DNA of 64,000 nt from CAVTWS01 sp963732655 (GCA_963732655.1 CAVTAI010000012.1:62001-126000); one strand, 5' to 3'; shown: positions 7,160-15,404, counted from the first letter of the stretch. Numbers and translations: made by a program. The notes: generated by a model not told the origin, from the sequence alone.

Positions 7160-8497
7160 CTACTTCTTCAGGAAGCCTTCGTAGTTCCGCATCATCAGCT
7201 GGCTGTCGATCTGCTTCATCGTCTCGATGGCTACACCGGTGGAGATGAGCAAAGACAGACCGCTGAACTGGAAACCACCCGCTCCCCCGCCGCGCCCCAC
7301 ACCGACATCGGTGCCGAGGAGAACCCGGATCAGGATCGATGGCACGATCGCCACCGCGGCGATGAACACCGCGCCGGGCAGCGTGATGCGATTCAGCAGG
7401 CGGGACAGGTAGCGCTCGGTCTGGGGACCGGGACGGATACCGGGGATGAACCCACCCTGTTTGCGGAGGGTGTCGGCCTGCTTGATGGGGTCGAAGGCGA
7501 TCGCCGTGTAGAAGTACGCAAAGCCGACGATCAGCAACCCCATGATAGCCATGTAGAAGAACGAGGTCGGATTGGCCAGGTGATCGTCGACGAAGTCCTG
7601 GATCGACCCGAAGAATCCCGAATCGGGGAGGACGACCGAGAGCAGCTGGGGCAGGTACAACACCGAGCTGGAGAAGATGATCGGGATGACGCCGGACTGG
7701 TTCACCTTGAGCGGGATGTAGGTGTTCTGACCGCCGTACTGACGCCGGCCGACGACCCGCTTGGCGAACTGCACCGGGATCCTCCGCTGGCCTTGCTCGA
7801 CGAACACGACAGCCACGAGGATCATGAGCCCGACCACGCCCATGCCGATCGCCGCACCCATGCCGTTCTCGGCCTCGACGGTCGCGAACTGGGCCGGCAG
7901 CGTGGCGACCACAGACGAGAAGATCAGGATCGACATCCCGTTGCCGATTCCCCGCTGGGTGATCAGCTCGCCCATCCACATGAGCAGCGCCGTTCCGGCC
8001 GCGAGGGTCAGGACCACGAGCGAGACGGTGCCGAGCCCGAAGTCGGGCAAGAGATCGATGCCGGAGCCGCCGGTGGCCGATCCGCCGTTGTGGAAGAGGA
8101 ACGAGAAGCTCGTGGCTTGGATGACGGCGATGGCGATGGTGAGATAGCGGGTCCACTGGGTGATCTTGCGCTGCCCCACCGCACCCTGGCTCTGCCACTC
8201 CTCGATCTTGGGCACCACCACGCCGAGGATCTGCATGATGATCGACGAGGTGATGTAGGGCATGATCCCGAGCCCGAACACGGCCAGCGTGGTCAGGGAG
8301 CCGCCCGTGAACAGCTGCATGAAGGCGAGGATGCCGCCCTGGTTGGCCCGATCGTTCAGGAGCTCGACCTGATCGAGATCGACACCGGGCGCCGGGATGA
8401 AGCTCCCGAAGCGGTACACCATGATCACGGCCAGCGTGAACAGGAGCTTGTTGCGCAGTTCGGCGACTTTGAAGACGTTCGCCAGCTTCGCGAGCAC
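7160..8497 (-). CDS. secY: preprotein translocase subunit SecY
   Basis: Central channel of the Sec translocon, 445 residues. The GTG start at 8497 (VLAKLANVFKVAELRNKLLF) has GGGAGG seven bases upstream, better than the in-frame start at 8521. About ten hydrophobic helices are visible. Family motifs include GIMPYITSSIIMQIL, YFYTAIAFDP and the C-terminal QIDSQLMMRNYEGFLKK. The plug/pore glycines lie in the second helix region. It sits downstream of rplO and upstream of adk. Confidence 0.96.
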   Translation of the reverse strand: MLAKLANVFKVAELRNKLLFTLAVIMVYRFGSFIPAPGVDLDQVELLNDRANQGGILAFMQLFTGGSLTTLAVFGLGIMPYITSSIIMQILGVVVPKIEEWQSQGAVGQRKITQWTRYLTIAIAVIQATSFSFLFHNGGSATGGSGIDLLPDFGLGTVSLVVLTLAAGTALLMWMGELITQRGIGNGMSILIFSSVVATLPAQFATVEAENGMGAAIGMGVVGLMILVAVVFVEQGQRRIPVQFAKRVVGRRQYGGQNTYIPLKVNQSGVIPIIFSSSVLYLPQLLSVVLPDSGFFGSIQDFVDDHLANPTSFFYMAIMGLLIVGFAYFYTAIAFDPIKQADTLRKQGGFIPGIRPGPQTERYLSRLLNRITLPGAVFIAAVAIVPSILIRVLLGTDVGVGRGGGAGGFQFSGLSLLISTGVAIETMKQIDSQLMMRNYEGFLKK

Positions 8498-8587
8498 GTG
8501 GGCCCTCCCGGGTTCGAGCAATCCACCGCCGACGCTAGCCGGTCCCCTGAGGAGCCCGGCCCGCGCCTGCGGACATGGTCTGACGGA

Positions 8588-9076
8588 TCAGCGGTTCGTG
8601 TGGGCGTTGCCCTTGGCGGGCGGGCGACGATCACCGTACGGCTTGGCCACGAGTTCGGTCGTGCCGCCGGACGCGGCGACCGCGGCCTCGGCCGACTTCG
8701 AGAAGGCGTGCGCCTTGACGGTGACCGCGCGGCTGAGCTCACCCCGGCCGAGGATCTTGACCAGGGCACCCTTGGAGATCAGACCCTTGGCGTAGAGCGC
8801 CTCGGGGGTGACCTCGTCCAGACCGCAGTCGTTGACGACGTCGAGATTGATGGCCTGATACTCGATACGGAACGGGTTGGTGAAGCCCTTGAGCTTCGGC
8901 ACCCTCTGAGTGAGGGGCATCTGCCCACCTTCGAACATCGGCGCGACGGTGTTGCGAGCCTTCTGGCCCTTGGTGCCGCGGCCGGCGGTCTTGCCGCCCT
9001 TGCCGCCGATGCCGCGACCCACCCGCTTACGCGACTTGTGGGCTCCCGGTGCCGGTGCGAGATCGTGGATCTTCAC
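8588..9076 (-). CDS. rplO: 50S ribosomal protein L15
   Basis: L15, 162 residues, begins MKIHDLAPAPGAHKSRKRVG, then RGIGGKGGKTAGRGTKGQ, the glycine-rich rRNA-penetrating N-terminus. FEGGQMPLTQRVPKLKGF is also canonical. Its start overlaps the rpmD stop by 4 bp (ATGA type). A 90-bp gap to secY follows on the minus strand. Confidence 0.96.
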   Translation of the reverse strand: MKIHDLAPAPGAHKSRKRVGRGIGGKGGKTAGRGTKGQKARNTVAPMFEGGQMPLTQRVPKLKGFTNPFRIEYQAINLDVVNDCGLDEVTPEALYAKGLISKGALVKILGRGELSRAVTVKAHAFSKSAEAAVAASGGTTELVAKPYGDRRPPAKGNAHTNR

Positions 9077-9261
9077 TCGTCGACCTCCTGGACGTCGATC
9101 AGGTGGGGCACCCGAGCGATCATGCCCCGGGTTTCAGGTCGGTCCTCGTGGGTCCGGCTCTTGCCGATGCGACCGAGACCGAGCGCGCGCAGCGTGCCAC
9201 GCTGCTTGGGCTTGGTTCCGATGCCGGACCGGACCTGGGTGATCTTGAGTTTCGCAGCCAT
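9073..9261 (-). CDS. rpmD: 50S ribosomal protein L30
   Basis: L30, 62 residues. LKITQVRSGIGTKPKQRGTL and LGRIGKSRTHEDRPETRGMI match the bacterial L30 signature. It overlaps rpsE by one base and rplO by four, so translation of rpsE-rpmD-rplO is probably coupled. Confidence 0.95.
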   Translation of the reverse strand: MAAKLKITQVRSGIGTKPKQRGTLRALGLGRIGKSRTHEDRPETRGMIARVPHLIDVQEVDE

Positions 9262-9836
9262 CAGCGGGCAGCTCCTGCCTCATGGGTCAGACCACGCTCG
9301 GCCCGGCGGTACGCGTGCAGCAGCGCACCGGGCACGCACTCCTCGGGATCGAGGTCTCGAAGGGCGGCGACGTGGTCAGGCCGCTTGAGGGCCTTGAGCC
9401 CGGCGATGGTAGCCCGGGCGACGTTGATGTGATTCGACGACTGCAGCGACTTGCACAGCACGTCGTGGATGCCGGCCTCTTCCAAGATGATGCGGGCGGC
9501 ACCACCGGCGATCACGCCGGTACCAGGAGCTGCGGGTTTGAGCATCACGCGTCCCGCACCCTGGATACCGATCACCGGATGGACGATCGTCGTGCCGGCC
9601 AGCGGGACCTTGAACAGGTTGCGCTTGGCTTCCTCGGTGCCCTTCTGGATGGCGAGCGGCACTTCCTTGGCCTTGCCGTACCCGAGGCCGACCCGGCCGG
9701 CGCCGTCACCGATCACCACCAACGCAGTGAACGAGAACCGGCGGCCACCTTTGACCACCTTGGCGACACGGTTGATGTGGATGACGCGCGACTCGCGCAG
9801 CTGGGCTTCGCCCTCGGTCGTGTGATCGGACGCCAT
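9261..9836 (-). CDS. rpsE: 30S ribosomal protein S5
   Basis: S5, 191 residues, with roles in translational accuracy and mRNA unwinding at the entry channel. RVAKVVKGGRRFSFTALVVI is the S5 N-terminal signature, and GAGRVMLKPAAPGTGVIAGG lies in the C-terminal domain. The VVKGGRRF loop is where spectinomycin-resistance changes occur in other species; nothing unusual is seen here. It is spaced 1 bp from rplR. Confidence 0.97.
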   Translation of the reverse strand: MASDHTTEGEAQLRESRVIHINRVAKVVKGGRRFSFTALVVIGDGAGRVGLGYGKAKEVPLAIQKGTEEAKRNLFKVPLAGTTIVHPVIGIQGAGRVMLKPAAPGTGVIAGGAARIILEEAGIHDVLCKSLQSSNHINVARATIAGLKALKRPDHVAALRDLDPEECVPGALLHAYRRAERGLTHEAGAAR

Positions 9837-9837
9837 G

Positions 9838-10197
9838 TCAGAACTCCAGTCCGGCGGCCCGAGCGGCGTCGGCGAGCGCCGCCACCCGTCCGTGATAGAG
9901 GAAACCGCCCCGGTCGAACACGACCGAGTCGATACCGGCCGCCTTGGCCCGCTCGGCCACGAGGCGACCGACTTCGGCCGCCGCCGAAGCGTTGCCGGTG
10001 ACGCCGGTGCGCAGCGCGGTGTCGAGGGTCGAGGCTTCGGCCAGAGTGCGGCCGGCCTTGTCGTCGATGACCTGGGCGTAGATGTGCCGGTTCGACCGGA
10101 ACACCGCCAGGCGGGGGCGCGTCGGGCTGCCCTGTACCTTCTTGCGGACCCGTCGGTGTCGACGGATGCGCGCCTTGCGAGTATCGAGACCGCTCAT
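9838..10197 (-). CDS. rplR: 50S ribosomal protein L18
   Basis: 5S rRNA-binding protein L18, 119 residues. RKARIRRHRRVRKKVQGSPT, FRSNRHIYAQVIDD and the C-terminal FDRGGFLYHGRVAALADAAR are diagnostic. It overlaps rplF by 4 bp (ATGA), consistent with coupled translation. Confidence 0.97.
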   Translation of the reverse strand: MSGLDTRKARIRRHRRVRKKVQGSPTRPRLAVFRSNRHIYAQVIDDKAGRTLAEASTLDTALRTGVTGNASAAAEVGRLVAERAKAAGIDSVVFDRGGFLYHGRVAALADAARAAGLEF

Positions 10198-10739
10198 CGT
10201 CCCTTGCCTGCCTTGCCGGCCTTACGAGCAACGTATTCGCCGGCGTAACGCACGCCCTTGCCTTTGTAGGGCTCGGGTGGGCGGATGGATCGGATATCGG
10301 CGGCCACTTGGCCCACCTTCTGCTTGTCGACCCCGAGCACGGCGATACGCGTCTGCTGAGGCACCTCGAAGGTGACCCCTTCGGGCGCGACCACCTTCAC
10401 CGGGTGGCTGAACCCGAGGGCCAGCTCCAGCGTGCTGGCGTCCGGAGCGGCGGCTCGATAGCCGACGCCGATGATCTCGAGCTCCTTGCGGAAGCCCTGC
10501 GACACGCCCGTCACCATGTTGCTGATCAGCGACCGGGTCAGCCCGTGAAGGGCCCGGTTCTGGCGTTCGTCGTTGGCGCGTTCGACGACGACGATGCCGT
10601 CGTCGTTACGCACCGAGACGTCGCCCGTGAGCTCATGGCTGAGCGTGCCGTTGGGGCCCTTCACCGTGATCGTTCGGTCGTCGACACTGATCGTGACGCC
10701 AGCCGGAACAGCGATGGGGGCTCGTCCTATACGAGACAT
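10194..10739 (-). CDS. rplF: 50S ribosomal protein L6
   Basis: L6, 181 residues, near the GTPase-associated centre. MSRIGRAPIAVPAGVTI opens the first of two duplicated alpha/beta domains. The second ends in RSIRPPEPYKGKGVRYAGEY, the family signature. It sits 10 bp after rpsH. Confidence 0.97.
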   Translation of the reverse strand: MSRIGRAPIAVPAGVTISVDDRTITVKGPNGTLSHELTGDVSVRNDDGIVVVERANDERQNRALHGLTRSLISNMVTGVSQGFRKELEIIGVGYRAAAPDASTLELALGFSHPVKVVAPEGVTFEVPQQTRIAVLGVDKQKVGQVAADIRSIRPPEPYKGKGVRYAGEYVARKAGKAGKGR

Positions 10740-10749
10740 GCGAGAATCC

Positions 10750-11154
10750 TCACCAGACGTGACAGATCACCTCGCCGCCCATATGGCTGCGGCGAGCTTC
10801 ACGGTCAGTCATCAGGCCCTTGCTGGTGGAGAGGACGGCCACACCTAGGCCGCCCAGCACCCGCTGGACTTCGTTGGACTTGCTGTACACCCGGAGTCCG
10901 GGCTTGGAGACCCGCTTGATTCCCGAGATCACCCGCTCGCGCTCGGCCGAGTACTTCAGCACGATGCGCAGGCGGTTGCCGGGGCGGGTCGGGTCGTCCT
11001 CGACGGAGAACTCGCGGATGTAGCCCTCACGCTTGAGGACCTCCGCCAGCGATTCCTTCATCTTGGAACACGGCATGATCACTTCGTCATGCATCGCCAG
11101 GTTGGCGTTGCGGATGCGGGTGAGCATGTCAGCGATGGGGTCAGACATGGTCAT
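10750..11154 (-). CDS. rpsH: 30S ribosomal protein S8
   Basis: S8, 134 residues, central-domain 16S rRNA binder and, in other bacteria, the translational repressor of the spc operon. SDPIADMLTRIRNAN and the C-terminal STSKGLMTDREARRSHMGGE are typical. Two ATGs lie two codons apart. The first (11154) has GGAGG at nine bases and is preferred. Confidence 0.97.
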   Translation of the reverse strand: MTMSDPIADMLTRIRNANLAMHDEVIMPCSKMKESLAEVLKREGYIREFSVEDDPTRPGNRLRIVLKYSAERERVISGIKRVSKPGLRVYSKSNEVQRVLGGLGVAVLSTSKGLMTDREARRSHMGGEVICHVW

Positions 11155-11169
11155 GGGTTCGTACCTCCC

Positions 11170-11355
11170 TCACCAGCTCGCCTTGGTCACGCCGGGAATT
11201 TCGCCGGCGTGGGCCAGGTCGCGCAGACACACGCGACACAGGCCGTACTTGCGGTAGACCGCCTTGGGCCGACCGCAGCGCCGGCAGCGCGTGTAGGCGC
11301 GGACCTTGAACTTCGGGGTCTTCTGCTGCTTGTTGATGAGCGCTTTCTTCGCCAT
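11170..11355 (-). CDS. rpsZ: 30S ribosomal protein S14, zinc-binding type
   Basis: Short type Z S14, 61 residues, with CRRC (Cys24, Cys27) and CRVC (Cys40, Cys43) for one zinc ion, and YGLCRVCLRDLAHAGEIPG. Actinobacteria usually keep this copy in the spc operon; a zinc-free paralogue, if any, would lie elsewhere. It sits between rplE (3 bp) and rpsH. Confidence 0.96.
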   Translation of the reverse strand: MAKKALINKQQKTPKFKVRAYTRCRRCGRPKAVYRKYGLCRVCLRDLAHAGEIPGVTKASW

Positions 11356-11358
11356 CGC

Positions 11359-11928
11359 TTACCCCTCACGTCGGAACGGGAAGCCGAAAGCGTCGAGCAA
11401 CGCTTTGGCATGCTGATCTGTCTTGGCGGTGGTCACCAGGGTGATGTCCATTCCACGGGTGGAGTCGACACGGTCGTAGTCGATCTCCGGGAACATGAGC
11501 TGTTCGGTGACACCGAAGGTGTAGTTGCCATGGCCATCGAAGGCTCGGGGTGGCAGACCGCGGAAGTCACGGATGCGAGGAATGGCCAGGCTGACGAGCC
11601 GATCGAAGAACTCGTACATGCGGTCACCGCGGAGGGTGACCTTGGCGCCGATCGGCATGCCCTCACGCAGCTTGAAGCTGGCGAGCGACTTCTTGGCCCG
11701 GGTGATGATCGGCTTCTGACCGGCGATCAAGGTGAGGTCCGAAACCGCGCCCTCGAGCAACTTGGCCTGCTGGACAGCTTTACCGACGCCCATGTTGAGG
11801 ACGATCTTGTCGAGCCGGGGCACCATCATGATGTTGGGCAGCTCAAGTTGCTCCTTGAGCTCGCCACGGATCTTGGTCAGGTACACCGACTTCATGCGGG
11901 GCATGGCGTTGGTCATGGTCTCAGGCAT
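11359..11928 (-). CDS. rplE: 50S ribosomal protein L5
   Basis: 5S rRNA-binding protein L5, 189 residues. The signature LDKIVLNMGVGKAVQ is present, as are AKKSLASFKLREGMPIGAKV and the P-site loop region GVTEQLMFPEIDYD. The start overlaps the end of rplX by 8 bp, so the two genes are probably coupled. Confidence 0.97.
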   Translation of the reverse strand: MPETMTNAMPRMKSVYLTKIRGELKEQLELPNIMMVPRLDKIVLNMGVGKAVQQAKLLEGAVSDLTLIAGQKPIITRAKKSLASFKLREGMPIGAKVTLRGDRMYEFFDRLVSLAIPRIRDFRGLPPRAFDGHGNYTFGVTEQLMFPEIDYDRVDSTRGMDITLVTTAKTDQHAKALLDAFGFPFRREG

Positions 11929-12235
11929 CGAGATCCACCCCTGTCCGCTTGCAGACCCGGATCTTGAGACCCTCGGTCGTGATTCGGTAGCCGACCCGAG
12001 TCGGCTTGCCGTCGCCCGGGCTGACGATCGCCACGTTGGAGACGTGGATCGGCATGTCCTTCTCGATGATGCCGCCCTGCTGGCTCTGGCGGGTGGGCTT
12101 TTGGTGCTTGCGGGCCACGTTCACGCCGTCGACGATCACCTTGTCGTCCTTGGGGAGGGCGCGAGACACCACGCCTTCCTTGCCGCGGTCCTTGCCGGAC
12201 AGCACCTGCACGCGATCCCCTTTGCGGATCTTCAT
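11921..12235 (-). CDS. rplX: 50S ribosomal protein L24
   Basis: Assembly-initiator protein L24, 104 residues, with a KOW motif (KIRKGDRVQVLSGKDRGKEG) and VNVARKHQKPTRQSQQGGI. The ATG at 12235 forms TGATG with the stop of a tiny upstream ORF and has GGAGGT eight bases before it. A GTG one codon earlier is also in frame but is less likely. The junction with rplN is an unusual tandem duplication (see 12235-12289). Confidence 0.95.
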   Translation of the reverse strand: MKIRKGDRVQVLSGKDRGKEGVVSRALPKDDKVIVDGVNVARKHQKPTRQSQQGGIIEKDMPIHVSNVAIVSPGDGKPTRVGYRITTEGLKIRVCKRTGVDLDA

Positions 12236-12289
12236 CACAACACCTCCGGTGCTTCAACCATCAGAGGACCTCCGGTGCTTCAGCCATCA
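12235..12289 (-). repeat. 26-bp tandem duplication of the rplN stop/RBS, with two mini-ORFs
   Basis: The last codons of rplN, its stop and the next start are repeated. After rplN (ending APEVL-stop) come ATG 12287-12261 (MAEAPEVL-stop) and ATG 12261-12235 (MVEAPEVL-stop), then the ATG of rplX. Each junction is TGATG, and each copy carries GGAGGT just upstream of the next start, so ribosomes could pass through by termination-reinitiation. The two copies differ at 4 of 26 bases, so they are not a recent assembly artefact. Confidence 0.9.
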
Positions 12290-12655
12290 CAGCACCTCCG
12301 GTGCGAGGGAGACGATGCGCATGAACTTCTTGTCACGCAGCTCTCGGCCGACCGGGCCGAAGATGCGAGTGCCACGCGGCTGCTTCTGCTCGTTGATGAT
12401 GACGGCGGCGTTGTCGTCGAAACGGATGTAGGAACCGTCGGGGCGACGAACTTCCTTCTTGGTCCGCACGACGACGCACTTCACGACATCGCCCTTCTTC
12501 ACGGCGGCGCCCGGAGTGGCGTCCTTGACGGTCGCGACGAAGACATCGCCGATCGAGGCATAACGACGCCGGGTTCCACCGAGCACCTTGATGCACAGCA
12601 CCTCGCGTGCACCTGAGTTGTCGGCCACCCGGAGTCGGGTTTCCTGCTGGATCAT
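12287..12655 (-). CDS. rplN: 50S ribosomal protein L14
   Basis: L14, 122 residues, forms an intersubunit bridge. MIQQETRLRVADNSGAREV is the near-invariant start, and PRGTRIFGPVGRELRDKKFM and KIVSLAPEVL-like RIVSLAPEVL close the protein. It starts 1 bp after rpsQ. Its 3' end is tandemly duplicated into the gap before rplX. Confidence 0.97.
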   Translation of the reverse strand: MIQQETRLRVADNSGAREVLCIKVLGGTRRRYASIGDVFVATVKDATPGAAVKKGDVVKCVVVRTKKEVRRPDGSYIRFDDNAAVIINEQKQPRGTRIFGPVGRELRDKKFMRIVSLAPEVL

Positions 12656-12656
12656 G

Positions 12657-12944
12657 TCACTTCGCCTTCTCGATGACTTCGACGAGGCGCCAGCGCTTCA
12701 GCTTCGACAGCGGGCGCGTCTCTTGGACACGGACCCGGTCGCCAGGCTGCAGCTCGTTGTTCTCGTCATGGATGTACAGGCGGCTGGTGCGCTGCATCGT
12801 CTTGCTGTAGCGACGGTGGCGAACTCGATCGACGGTGGTAATCACCGCGGTCTTGTTCATCGATGTCGACAGGACCACGCCCTCACGAACCTTGCGGCGG
12901 TTCGGGCGATCGGTCGTCTCGGTCTCGTTCGTGGTCTCGGCCAT
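12657..12944 (-). CDS. rpsQ: 30S ribosomal protein S17
   Basis: S17, 95 residues from the ATG at 12944, preceded by GAGGAGA. An upstream in-frame extension to 12995 lies over the rpmC end and is not supported. The body RKVREGVVLSTSMNKTAVIT, and DRVRVQETRPLSKLKRWRLV, is typical. The first 15 or so residues are acidic and Thr-rich (AETTNETETTD), as is common in actinobacteria. Confidence 0.95.
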   Translation of the reverse strand: MAETTNETETTDRPNRRKVREGVVLSTSMNKTAVITTVDRVRHRRYSKTMQRTSRLYIHDENNELQPGDRVRVQETRPLSKLKRWRLVEVIEKAK

Positions 12945-12960
12945 GGTGTTGTCTCCTCGC

Positions 12961-13176
12961 CTACGCGTCGAGCGCCTCGGCGGCGGCGATCTCACGGGCC
13001 CGTAACTCGGTGAGGAGTCGGGCTACCTGCTTCTTGACCTGGCCGATGCGGGCGGAATTGTCGAGCTGGCCGGTGACGATCTGGAAGCGCAGGTTGAACA
13101 GCTCTTCCCGGGTCTCGGCCAATGTCGTCAGCAGGTCGGCATCGGACAGGTCGTTGATGGTCTTGGTCTTGGCCAT
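12961..13176 (-). CDS. rpmC: 50S ribosomal protein L29
   Basis: L29, 71 residues, an all-helical protein at the polypeptide exit where it helps bind SRP and trigger factor. ELFNLRFQIVTGQLDNSARI is the signature. It starts 2 bp after rplP and is followed by rpsQ, the standard order. Confidence 0.95.
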   Translation of the reverse strand: MAKTKTINDLSDADLLTTLAETREELFNLRFQIVTGQLDNSARIGQVKKQVARLLTELRAREIAAAEALDA

Positions 13177-13178
13177 GT

Positions 13179-13595
13179 CTAGAACCCTTCCTCACGCTCG
13201 ATGAATCGAGCCTTGATGGGAAGCTTCTGGATGGCCCGCTCGATGGCGGCACGGGCGATGGCTTTGTCGTGGTACGAGAGCTCGAAGAGCACCCGACCCG
13301 GCCGAACGACCGCGACCCAACGTTCCGGGTTGCCCTTGCCCGAGCCCATGCGGGTCTCGGCGGGCTTCTCGGTGACGGGTTTGTCCGGGAAGATGTTGAT
13401 CCACACCTTGCCGCCACGGCGGATGTGGCGGGTCATGGCGATACGAGCAGCCTCGATCTGACGGGCCGTGATCCAGCCCGGCTCGAGGGCCTGAATGCCG
13501 AACTCGCCAAAGCTGACCGATGTCGCCCCTTTGGACACACCGCGGGTGCGACCCCGCTGGTGCTTCCGGTGACGGATCTTTCTGGGCATCAACAT
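13179..13595 (-). CDS. rplP: 50S ribosomal protein L16
   Basis: L16, 138 residues, needed for peptidyl-transferase centre architecture. The start (MLMPRKIRHRKHQRGRTRG) has GGAGGG eight to nine bases upstream. FGEFGIQALEPGWITARQIE and GSGKGNPERWVAVVRPGRV are canonical. Confidence 0.97.
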   Translation of the reverse strand: MLMPRKIRHRKHQRGRTRGVSKGATSVSFGEFGIQALEPGWITARQIEAARIAMTRHIRRGGKVWINIFPDKPVTEKPAETRMGSGKGNPERWVAVVRPGRVLFELSYHDKAIARAAIERAIQKLPIKARFIEREEGF

Positions 13596-13612
13596 GAGTG
13601 GTCCCTCCGTCC

Positions 13613-14539
13613 TCAGTCGTCACCGAGGCGGAAGTGCGGGGCCTCATGGTGATCACGGGTGGAGCGCTCGATCTCCTCCTCCTCAGCGAGGAGTCGTTCG
13701 AGCTCGGGGTCAGCCTCCTTGACGAGAGGCGTGACTTCTGGTTCGTCGATCGGAGCATCGGCCAGCTCGGCGACGTCGGTGCCCTCGCCAGCCGGGCGAC
13801 GGCGGGCGGCGGCGGAGGAGACCACCTTGCGGGGTCGAGCCGGGCCGGCGCTGTCGCCGGCGGCCATGGCGGCCTCGCGGCTGATCTTGTCCTCGACCTG
13901 GGCCTTGTAGGGCAGGATCTCGCCCTTGTACAGCCATACCTTGACCCCGATACGGCCGGCGGTGGTGTGGGCCTCGCGGAAGCCGTAGTCGATGTCGGCC
14001 CGCAGCGTGTGCAGCGGGACTCGACCTTCGCGGTACCACTCGGTGCGACTCATCTCGGCACCACCGAGACGACCCGAGCACTGAACCCGCACGCCCAAGG
14101 CGCCGGCCTTCTGGGCGTTCTGCACGGCGCGTTTCATGGCCCGACGGAAGGCGATACGGCCCTGGAGCTGGTCGGCAACGCCCTGGGCGATCAGGGCGGC
14201 GTCGAGTTCGGGCTCTTTGATCTCATTGATGATGAGCTTCATGGCGTTGTTGCCCGTGAGCTCGGCCAGACCGGAACGAAGGCGATCGGCTTCGGCGCCC
14301 TTGCGGCCGATGACGATGCCCGGACGGGCGGTGTGCACGTCGATCCGGAGCTTGTCACGGGTGCGCTCGACCTCGATGCGGGAGATGGCCGCGTGCGGGA
14401 GGCGCTTCATGATGAAGTCGCGGATCTTCCAGTCCTCGATGAGGTAGTCCGCGTACTCCTTGCGGTCTGCGAACCAGCGGGACTTCCAGTCGGTGGTGAT
14501 ACCGAGGCGGAACCCGTAGGGATTGACCTTCTGTCCCAT
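13613..14539 (-). CDS. rpsC: 30S ribosomal protein S3 with C-terminal extension
   Basis: S3 of the mRNA entry tunnel and helicase site, 308 residues. The first 215 or so are the normal protein: MGQKVNPYGFRLGI, the KH domain ARPGIVIGRKGAEADRL, and CSGRLGGAEMSRTEWYREGRVPLHT. The remaining roughly 90 residues are a low-complexity, first basic and then acidic tail (from about KISREAAMAAGD to HFRLGDD). Long S3 tails occur in actinobacteria; this one is rich in Ala and Glu. It lies 17 bp before rplP and 1 bp after rplV. Confidence 0.96.
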   Translation of the reverse strand: MGQKVNPYGFRLGITTDWKSRWFADRKEYADYLIEDWKIRDFIMKRLPHAAISRIEVERTRDKLRIDVHTARPGIVIGRKGAEADRLRSGLAELTGNNAMKLIINEIKEPELDAALIAQGVADQLQGRIAFRRAMKRAVQNAQKAGALGVRVQCSGRLGGAEMSRTEWYREGRVPLHTLRADIDYGFREAHTTAGRIGVKVWLYKGEILPYKAQVEDKISREAAMAAGDSAGPARPRKVVSSAAARRRPAGEGTDVAELADAPIDEPEVTPLVKEADPELERLLAEEEEIERSTRDHHEAPHFRLGDD

Positions 14540-14540
14540 C

Positions 14541-15404
14541 TCAGGCCTCTTCCTCGGTCACGGTCGCGTCGCCGTCTGCGACATCATCATCCTGTGCGTC
14601 CTCACTGCTTCCCGGGGCCGAGAATCCGGCCTGTTCCGCATCTTCGACTGTGGCGAAGTACACCTCGGCCTTGGTCGCCTTGTAGTACTGCGTGCCTGGC
14701 ACGTGGTACAGCATCGACTGGGCGTTGCCCTTGATCTCGAACCCGTCGGGAGCGGCGAGCTCGTCGCCGATCGGCGACGCGCTACCCGGACCGTGAGGGC
14801 CATCGACCGAGACGGCGGTCTCGGCAACGGCCTCGTCGGCCTCGGCCAGACCCTGGACCTCGTGGTCATGGTCATGGTCATGGTCATGGTCATGGTCATG
14901 GTCGTGATCATGATCCTCTTCGGCGGCCCGAGCTGCGGCGGTGGCGCGGCTCTGAGCGACACGACGACGACGGGCATCGGCGGCCTGGTTGGACGAGCCG
15001 CGGGTGCCGCGGCGCTTTTGTTGTTCCTCGAGTTCCTCGGGCGAGTACCGCGCCACGATCACCGTGATGTGGCAGGTCCGCTTGCGGATCCGGGTGGCCC
15101 GGCCCCGGGCCCGGGGGCGGAACCGCTTCAAGGTCGGGCCTTCATCGGCGTAACACGCGGTGATGAAGAGCTCCTCGGCCAAGAGACCATCGTTGTGCTC
15201 TGCGTTGGCCACGGCCGAGTCGAGACACTTCTTGATCACCTTGGCAATGTCACGCTCGGTGAAGTTCAAGACGTCGCTGGCCTCGCCATAGGATTGGCCG
15301 CGGATCAAGTCGAGCACGACCCGGGCCTTGGTGGCCGAGCTGCGCACGTACTTGACCTCGGCCCGGGTTCCCGGGCGTTCGTTGGTGCGGGTGGGCGGCG
15401 CCAT
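14541..15404 (-). CDS. rplV: 50S ribosomal protein L22 with (Asp-His)9 tract and extra C-terminal domain
   Basis: L22 lines the exit tunnel. This version has 287 residues against the usual 110-130. The core is at residues 12-120 (SSATKARVVLDLIRG; FRPRARGRATRIRKRTCHIT). A basic linker (128-160) leads to nine Asp-His pairs (164-181), an acidic linker, and a small domain at about 220-263 (FEIKGNAQSMLYHVPG, YYKATKAEVYFAT, EDAEQAGF). That domain resembles a module found at the ends of thermonuclease-like and other proteins. An acidic tail closes the protein. The ATG at 15404 forms TGATG with the rpsS stop. The His/Asp tract could bind metal (inference). Confidence 0.93.
   Translation of the reverse strand: MAPPTRTNERPGTRAEVKYVRSSATKARVVLDLIRGQSYGEASDVLNFTERDIAKVIKKCLDSAVANAEHNDGLLAEELFITACYADEGPTLKRFRPRARGRATRIRKRTCHITVIVARYSPEELEEQQKRRGTRGSSNQAADARRRRVAQSRATAAARAAEEDHDHDHDHDHDHDHDHDHEVQGLAEADEAVAETAVSVDGPHGPGSASPIGDELAAPDGFEIKGNAQSMLYHVPGTQYYKATKAEVYFATVEDAEQAGFSAPGSSEDAQDDDVADGDATVTEEEA
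14862..14915 (-). repeat. 6-bp tandem repeat coding (Asp-His)9 in rplV
   Basis: Eighteen codons alternate GAC/GAT and CAT/CAC. Six central units are identical GACCAT, and the outer ones vary at third positions. The tract is in frame and could change copy number by slippage without disrupting L22. Confidence 0.97.

Noticed and set aside
8500..8587. Promoter for secY (TAGCGT in the gap after rplO)
   Set aside because: No -35 at suitable spacing, and the gap is short. Read-through from upstream is simpler.
7580..9388. A 602-codon plus-strand frame over secY and rplO
   Set aside because: Antisense to two clear genes, with biased composition only.
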